A stretch of DNA of 64,000 bases. Origin: Zea mays. Taxonomy: Eukaryota > Streptophyta > Magnoliopsida > Poales > Poaceae. Both the position numbers and the translations under genes were made by a program. The stretch lies in contig NC_050096.1 in NCBI RefSeq assembly GCF_902167145.1, forward strand, positions 264,328,622 to 264,392,621. Reading direction: 5' to 3'. The number at the start of each line of letters is the position of its first letter. Position 1 is the first letter of the stretch. Shown one piece after another: positions 57,303-64,000 of the stretch. The notes below the pieces were generated by a model, which was not told the origin of the DNA, ran no database searches, and saw nothing but the letters and a program-made list of their open reading frames with translations.

Positions 57303-59322
57303 CTCGGAGGAGATATTGCGGGTACGAGGTCTGCTAGCTTTAGTTTGGCGCAACCCCATTCCGCTCTCCCTCGATGCGCAAGGCCTCACCCTCGGTGGCC
57401 GAGGGTACCTCGGGCTGGGCCGAGGTCTCGTCGGGTTTGGGCGTTTCGTCGAATTTGACGGATGGTTGATATATGTCCCTGGAGAAGACGTTCGGGGGAA
57501 CCGTCGTCCGCCCCAAGGCTATTTTCGCTAGCTCATCCGCGGTCTCGTTGTACCGTCGAGCAACATGGTTGAGTTGCAGCCCGTGGAACTTATCTTCCAA
57601 GTGCCGAACTTCGTCGCAATAGGCCTCCATTTTTCGATCGCGGCAGTGGGAGTTCTTCATGACCTAGTCAATGACGAGTTGCGAGTCGCCACGAGCGTCG
57701 AGGCACCGAACCCCTAGCTCGACGGCGATGCGCAGTCCATTAACCAAGGCCTCGTACTCGGCCACATTGTTTGATGCTGGAAAATGGAGGCGCAGTACGT
57801 AGCGCACATGTTTCCCAAGGGGTGAGATGAAGTGCAAGCCAGCACCTGCCCCGGATTTCATCAGCGACCCATCGAAGTACATGGTCCAAAGTTTGGCCTG
57901 GATTGGAGCTGTCGGCAATTGGGTGTCAACCCATTCAGCCAGGAAGTCCGCCAAGACTTGAGATTTTATGGCCTTCCGAGGGGCAAATGAGATTATTTTG
58001 CCCATGAGTTCCACCACCCATTTTGCTATCCTACCCGAGGCCTCTCGGCACTGGATAATCTCCCCTAGGGGGAAGGATGACACCACAGTCACCAGATGAG
58101 ACTCGAAGTAGTGTCGCAATTTTCACCGTGTCAGAATTACTGCGTACAGTAGCTTCTGGATTTGTGGGTAGCGGATCTTGGTCTCGGATAGCACCTCGCT
58201 GATGAAGTAGACCGACCTCTGGACGAGCAGTGCATGCCCTTCTTCTCGTCTCTCGACTACGATCGCTACGCTGACCACCTGAGTGGTTGCGGCTACGTAG
58301 ATCAAGAGGGCTTCTCCCGCAGCGGGGGGTACCAAGATGGGCGCGTTAGTAAGGAGTGCCTTTAAGTTTCCGAGGGCTTCCTCGGCCTCGGGGGTCCAAG
58401 TGAAGCGCTCGGCCTTCCTTAAGAGGCGGTACAAGGGTAATCCTTTCTCGCCAAGGCGCGAGATGAAGCGGCTCAGAGCCGCAAGGCATCCCATGACCCT
58501 TTGTACTCCTTTTAAATCCTTGATGGGTCCCATGTTGGTGATGGCCGCGATTTTGTCCGGGTTGGCCTCGATGCCTCGCTCGGAGACAATGAACCCTAGG
58601 AGCATGCCTCGGGGGACTCTGAAGACACACTTCTTAGGATTGAGTTTTACGCCTTTTGCGCGCAGGCACCCGAAAGTTACTTCGAGGTCGGAGAGGAGAT
58701 CAGAGGCTTTTCTTGTCTTGACAACGATGTCATCGACATAAGCCTCGATCGTTTTGCCGATGTGCTCTCCGAACACATGGTTCATGCACCTTTGGTAGGT
58801 TGCACCTGCATTCCTCAAGCCAAATGGCATAGTAGTATAACAATACATGCCAAAAGGTGTGATAAAAGAAGTCGCGAGCTGGTCGGACTCTTTCATCTTG
58901 ATTTGGTGATAACCTGAATATGCGTCGAGGAACGACAGGGTTTCGCACCTAGCAGTGGAGTCCACAATTTGGTCGATGCGAGGCAGAGGGTAGGGAACCT
59001 TTGGACATGCTTTGTTTAAACCAGTGTAGTCTACGCACATCCTCCATTTCCCACCTTTTTTCTTTACAAGCACAGGGTTAGCTAGCCATTCTGGATGGAA
59101 TACCTCTTTGATGAACCCTGCAGCCATTAGCTTGTGGACCTCCTCGCCTATGGCCCTGCGCTTTTCTTCATCAAAGCGGCGCAGGTGTTGCTTCACGAGT
59201 CGGGCACCGGCTCGGATGTCCAGCGAGTGCTCGGCGACATCCCTCGGTATGCCTAGCATGTCTGAGGGACTCCACGCAAAGATTTCGGTGTTTGCGTGGA
59301 GAAAGTCGACGAGCACTGCTTC
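57303..59322 (-). pseudogene. Gypsy reverse transcriptase and RNase H
   Basis: On the minus strand, one register encodes the reverse transcriptase (59316-58123), with KKKGGKWRMCVDYTGLNKAC, LSFLDAYSGYHQI, TTMPFGLRNAGATYQR and catalytic YVDDIVVK (about 58740-58717). RNase H motifs MYFDGSLMKSGAGAGL and NNVAEYEALVNGL follow (58119-57340). TGA 58125-58123 and TAG 57666-57664 interrupt the register, and two more stops lie at about 57342-57334. The end of this part abuts Copia B at 57302/57303. The section that should connect to integrase is missing by roughly 180 bases, judged by family layout. Confidence 0.9.
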
Positions 59323-62300
59323 CTATTTGGGGTCGAGCTCGGAGCCGACCCTGACCTTCTTGTCGGCGTCGTTGCTGGGGTCGAGGGCGACGGACTTGAC
59401 CGCCTCGGCCGGTTCGAAGTTGCCGGCACGACGCTTCACATCAGGCGCCTCCTTGGAGAGGCAATCCAGGTCGGCGATGAGGGCCTCGGACTCGGCGATG
59501 ACCTCAGCGTACTCCACGCATTCCACGTCGCACTCGTAAGCGTGGCGGTACGTGGATCCGACGGTGATGGTCCCGTTGGGGCCTGGCATCTTGAGCTTGA
59601 GGTACGTGTAGTTGGGGACGACCATGAACTTGGCGTAGCACGGTCTTCCTAGCACCGCGTGGTAGGTCCCTCGGAACCCGACCACCTCGAAAGTGAGGGT
59701 TTCCTTTCGGAAGTTGGAGGGAGTTCCGAAGCAGACGGGCAAGTCAAGTTGCCCAAGGGGCAGGACACGCTTATCAGGGACGATCCCGTGAAAAGGCGCT
59801 GCACCGGCCCGGATCATGGACAGATCGATCCCCAAGAGCCCTAGGGTCTCAGCGTAGATGATGTTGAGGCTGCTGCCTCCGTCCATGAGGACCTTGGTGA
59901 GCCTAGCGTTGCCGATGACGGGGTCGACGACGAACGGGTACCTTCCTGGGCTCGGTACGTAGTCGGGGTGGTCGCCTTGGTCGAAGGTGATGGGCTTGTC
60001 AGACCAGTCTAGATAGACCGGCGCCGCTACCTTCACCGAGCAGACCTCCCGGCGCTCCTGCTTGCGGTGCCGAGCCGAGGCGTTCGCCACTTGCCCACCG
60101 TATATCATGAAGCAGTTGTGGACCTCTGGGAACATCTCATCCTTGTCACGCCCCTTCTTGTTGTCGCCTTGGTCCTTGCCACCTTCTGTCGAGGGTCCAG
60201 CCTTGATGAAGTAACGCCGGAGCATGTCGCACTCCTCAAGGGTGTGCTTGACGGGACCCCTGTGATAGGGGCATGACTCCTTGAGCATCTTGTCAAACGT
60301 GTTGACTCCTCCGGGAGGCTTCCGAGGATTCCTGTGCTCGGTAGCGGCAACGAGATCCGCGTCAATGGCATCATGCTTTGCTTGTGCCTTCTTCTTGGCC
60401 TTTTTCTTCGTGCCGCGCTGGGCGGATGCCTCGAGGGCGTCTTCCTTCTGCCTTCCCTGGGGCTGCTTGTCCTTCCGGAAGATGGCTTCGACCGCCTCCT
60501 GACCAGAGGCGAACTTGGTGGCGATGTCCATCAATTCGCTTGCCTTGGTGGGAGTCTTGCGCCCCAGTTTGCTCACCAGGTCTCGGCAGGTGGTGCCGGC
60601 GAGGAATGCCCTGATGACATCCAAGTTGGTGATGTTGGGCAGCTCGGTGCGCTGCTTCGAAAACCGCCAGATGTACTCTAGCAGGGATTCCCCTGGCTGC
60701 TGGAGACAGCTTCGGAGATCCCATGAGTTCCCAGGGCGCACGTACGTACCTTGGAAGTTTCCAGCGAAGGCCTTGACCAGGTCGTCCTAGTTGGAGATCT
60801 GCGCAGGAGGCAGATGCTCCAGCCATGCCCGGGCAGCGTCGGAGAGGAAAAGGGGGAGGTTGCGGATGATGAGGTTGTCGCCATCCCTCCCTCCCAACTG
60901 GCATGCCAGTCGGTAATCCGCAAGCCACAACTCTGGCCTTGTCTCCCCTGAGTACTTGGTGATGGTAGTCGGGGCTCGGAACTGGGCCGGGAACGGCGCC
61001 CGTCGTATGGCCCGGCTGAAGACCCTCGGACCTGGCGGTTCAGGCGAGGGGCTCCAATCCTCCTCACTGTCGTAGCGGCCTCCACGCTTGGGGTGGTAGC
61101 CTCGGCGCACCCTTTCCTCGAGGCGGGCTCGACGGTTGCGGCGGTGTGGCTCGTTGCCGAGGCAATCCGGGGCCGTGGGCGTCTCGTCCCGTGTGCGCTC
61201 GGTGCGGACCGAGGCCTCCCGTATGCGTCGGGAGGGCGTTGCGCGATGCTCCGAGGGGCACCCTTGCCTTTGGGAGGCAGAGCTCTCATCTTGTCGGACT
61301 GCGGCATCTTCCAGGAGATCCTTGAGTTCGCCCTGGATACGCCGTCCCTCAGTGGTGGATGGCTCCGGCATCGTTCGAAGCAGCATCGCTGCTGCAGCTA
61401 GATTCTGGCCGACCCCGCTGAAGGCCGGGGGCAGCCCTGCCCTGACACCATCAACGATACGACGCTGGACATCTCGGGCCCGATGACGCACTCCTCCGGC
61501 GAGTGCTCGGCCTGCCCATTCCTTCTCGATGTTTTATCGGAGCTGCACAAGCCGCCCCGCTTCTTCGTCGAGCTTGGCCTGCATCTCGCGGAATTGCTCG
61601 AGCTGTGTGTCCTGACCCCCGCAAGGACTGGGACCACAGCTAGCTCCCGCGGGATGTCAACGCAAGATGCAGGCATAGGGCGTTGTCATCTTCCGGCATG
61701 CCGAGGTGGTTGTCTTCGCCGTGATCCCCCTGATCGATGTGGAAACACTCGCGACTTGGGTCGTAACCTTCGTCGCCGAGGCTATGGCCATCGTTAGAGC
61801 AGCCGGAGAGGCAGTAGTCACATGCGGACATGAAGTCTCGCACGGCACTGGGATCACAGAGCCCGGAGAAATCCCAACCGAAGTCGGAGTCGTCCTCTTC
61901 CTCGGAACCCGTAGGTCCGTAGGTTGAGACGGCCGTCAGTTGGTCCCAGGTTGACCACATATGGTACCCTGGAAGGTTAGGATATGCCCTCGTGAAAGCG
62001 CTCAACGAAGCGGGGTAGCTTGGTGGATCGAAGCTGAATCTAAAAGGGACAGGGTGGAAAACGGACAGTACCTTTTGGTCGATGGACGGTGGTGAAGTCG
62101 CGTCGGGGACGGACTGCACCGTTATCTCAGGTACGAGGCTAACGTCCAGCAAGTCCTTCGCGAGGGTGCTGGCGTCATCAGTCCGCTCAGGGTTGGCACG
62201 TTGCGGGGAAGCGATACCCGTCGTTGTCTCAGGTGCGAGGACAACACTCGACATGTCCCCCGTAGGGGTGCCGGCGTCGTCGACTCGCTCTGGTCCGACA

Positions 62301-62401
62301 GCCGACGAGGTGCCGCCTCCTGCCTGGCCACGATTGTCACGTCTCCTCCTCCTCCGGCGAGGAGGGTGGCGGGGCAAACCCGGGTGTTCCTCTTCTGCCA
62401 C
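59323..62401 (-). pseudogene. Gypsy gag and protease
   Basis: The N-terminal part starts at ATG 62401 (MAEEEHPGLPRHPPRRRR). At least two frameshifts follow between about 61690 and 61490. The capsid-like region (61000-60470) includes LWLADYRLACQLGG, SDAARAWLEHLP and TYVRPGNSWDLRSCLQQPGE. A CCHC-like region lies near 60270-60220, and the protease motif VLMDGGSSLNIIYAE near 59920. TAG 60789-60787 interrupts the capsid region and TAG 59325-59323 ends the frame before RT. All later parts share one register, so gag and pol were probably one long frame. Confidence 0.88.
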
Positions 62402-62538
62402 GGTGGGAAGTCGTCGTCGAGTTCGCCGCCGCCGAGCGAGCCGACGACCGTCATTGCTGTCGTGCTACGTGGGGAGGAGTACTATGTCGTAGCCGCCGTC
62501 GCGAGACATGAACTCGAGACTCCCGAAGCGGAGCACGG

Positions 62539-63800
62539 TGAAAGGGAAATGTGCCCTTGGGCCATTTCTAAGTATTTTGGTGATTGAGTGCCAACACAAG
62601 TGATTAAATGTGAATCTATGCCCATGGATGGACAAAGTGCAAATCAAGAGTAAAGGTATGTTTCTAAGCTTTAGTACATTGGTTTTGTGTACTAATATAC
62701 TTGTCTAAGTGTTAGAAACAGAAAGAAGAAGAAAAGAGAAGAGTTGGCTGTGTACAGCCAAGAGGCTGTTTCGGTCTGGGGCACCGGACAGTGTCCGGTG
62801 GTGCACCGGACAGTGTCCGGTGCGCCAGGCTGACTCGGCGTGAAGAGGCCGCTCTCGGGAATTTGCCGACGGCGTACGGCTAAAATTCACCGGACTGTCC
62901 GGTGTGCACCGGACTGTCCGGTGAGCCAACGGTCGGCCGGGCCAACGGTCGGCCGCGGAATCTACGCGCGACACGTGGCCGGGCCAACGGTCGGAAGGGG
63001 GCACCGGACTGTCCGGTGTGCACCGGACATGTCCGGTGCGCCAACGGCTCCCAGATCTGCAACGGTCGACTGCGCGGTTTAAGGAAGGAAATCGGGCACC
63101 GGACAGTGTCCGGTGTGCACCGGACTGTCCGGTGCGCCCGACGACAGAAGGCAAGGATGGCCTTCCAGATTTGTTCTCAACGGCTCCTAGCTGCCTTGGG
63201 GCTATAAAAGGGACCCCTAGGCGCATGGAGGAGGAAATCAAGCATTCCTACAACATTCCTAAGCACCAAGACATCGATTCCACGCATTTGGTTCATTGTG
63301 ATAGCATCTAGAGCTCTTGTTGAGTTGTGAACTCATTGAGTTGTGTTGCGAGCTCTTGTTGCGACTTGTGTGCGTGTTGTTGCTCTGATTTTGAGTCTTG
63401 TGTGTGTTGCTAGTTTCTCCCTTACTCCGTATTTCTTTGTGAATCTTAAGTGTAAGGGCGAGAGGCTCCAAGTTGTGGAGATTCCTCGCAAACGGGATAT
63501 TGAAAGGCAAAGCAAAACACCGTGGTATTCAAGTTGGTCTTTGGACCGCTTGAGAGGGGTTGATTGCAACCCTCGTCCGTTGGGACGCCACAACGTGGAG
63601 TAGGCAAGCGTTGGTCTTGGCCGAACCACGGGATAAACCATTGTGTCATCTCTGTGTTTGATCTCTTGTGGTATTGTGTTTTGTTGAGACTCCTCTCTAG
63701 CCACTTGGCAATCTTTGTGCTAACACTTAACACGTTTTTGTGGCTATAAGTTTAAGTTTTCACAGGATCACCTATTCACCCCCCCCTCTAGGTGCTCTCA
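62539..63800 (+). repeat. Copia C 5' LTR, 1262 bp
   Basis: It starts TGAAAGGGAAATGTGCCC and ends CCTCTAGGTGCTCTCA. CACCGGACTGTCCGGTG and CACCGGACAGTGTCCGGTG palindromes are dense from 62780 to 63140. A TATA box (TATAAAAG) lies at 63203-63210. Confidence 0.93.
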
Positions 63801-63802
63801 AT

Positions 63803-63815
63803 TGGTATCAGAGCC
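63803..63815 (+). promoter_or_regulatory. Copia C primer-binding site
   Basis: TGGTATCAGAGCC, two bases after the LTR, is the standard initiator-tRNA-Met-complementary site. Confidence 0.9.
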
Positions 63816-63850
63816 GTTCTCTTCAAGAAAGGGACTAACCGCCTGAAGAG

Positions 63851-64000
63851 ATGGATCCTAAAGGCAAGGGGATGGTGATCAACGACAAGGAAAAGGAGTC
63901 CTTCGTCAACGAGCCAAGGGATGACAAGTCCAACGACTCGGGCTCGGGCCACAAAAGAAAAGATGGGAGGAAGAAGAAGACAAGGCGCATCAAGGAAATT
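63851..64000 (+). CDS. Copia C gag, N-terminal fragment
   Basis: The ATG at 63851 opens a frame starting MDPKGKGMVINDKEKE that continues to the window edge. It is rich in Lys, Asp and Ser, typical of the Sirevirus gag N-terminus, and has no lesion in the 50 codons seen. Confidence 0.85.
   Translation, partial: MDPKGKGMVINDKEKESFVNEPRDDKSNDSGSGHKRKDGRKKKTRRIKEI

Larger units (their letters stand above)
32407..62538 (-). mobile_element. Outer Tat-type Gypsy retrotransposon carrying nested insertions
   Basis: In minus-strand order: gag and protease (62401-59323), reverse transcriptase and RNase H (59322-57303), Copia B insertion, integrase (52255-51224), an oppositely oriented spliced gene (50549-35140, split by Copia A), polypurine tract, and 3' LTR (33782-32407). 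This layout, with an extra antisense gene between integrase and 3' LTR, is known for the Tat lineage of plant Gypsy elements (cinful/zeon-like in maize; family name by resemblance). Its 5' LTR lies beyond the Copia C insertion at 62539. It is old: many stops and several frameshifts. Confidence 0.85.
62539..64000 (+). mobile_element. Copia C: Sirevirus (Opie/Ji-like), left end only
   Basis: A 5' LTR, primer site and the first 50 codons of gag are present; the rest lies right of the window. It interrupts the Gypsy element just upstream of its gag start, so the Gypsy 5' LTR is also out of view. The resemblance to maize Opie/Ji is from memory of LTR and gag starts. Confidence 0.88.

Overview
The window looks like a chromosome segment from a grass of the maize/sorghum group, most likely maize. 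The reasons are two intron-rich plant genes, many Tourist-, Stowaway- and Mutator-type MITEs, Helitron ends, an L1-type LINE, and a block of nested LTR retrotransposons. The block includes Sirevirus-type Copia elements with palindromic LTR motifs and a Tat-type Gypsy element. The species is an inference from element style; no database search was possible.

Positions 1-32406 are the gene-bearing, MITE-rich half. In order they hold a Helitron 3' terminus (ends 1247), two microsatellites, a complete PIF/Harbinger transposon (3546-7797) with a Myb/SANT-like ORF1 and a DDE transposase, a bHLH transcription factor gene on the minus strand (CDS 9384-10467), a solo LTR with matching 5-bp target duplication (11711-12839), several MITEs, a 5'-truncated and mutated L1 LINE (about 17410-22063), a small non-autonomous Helitron (23522-25194), and an ARL2/TITAN5-type small GTPase gene with five coding exons (26203-30019). 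An Ac/Ds-like remnant runs up to 32406.

Positions 32407-64000 are one nested retrotransposon complex. The outer layer is a minus-strand Tat-type Gypsy element. Its 3' LTR is at 32407-33782 and its gag-pol reads leftwards from 62401 to 51224. A spliced gene on the opposite strand (35140-50549) lies between integrase and LTR. Three plus-strand Copia/Sirevirus elements sit inside it. Element A (37528-49301) is complete and young: its 1687-bp LTRs differ at about seven positions, its gag and pol are open, and it carries an env-like gene with one in-frame stop. Element B (52256-57302) is an internally deleted and right-truncated relic. Element C (from 62539) runs off the window; only its 5' LTR and the start of gag are seen.

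The two host genes have clear orthologous families. The rest is transposable-element biology: donors of coding capacity (PIF, LINE, Sirevirus A) beside their small non-coding relatives. The points most worth following up are the env-like gene of element A with a predicted 14-nt leader exon, the spliced antisense gene of the Gypsy element, the apparently intact Harbinger element, and a possible upstream in-frame first exon of the bHLH gene. I saw no tRNA, rRNA or CRISPR feature.
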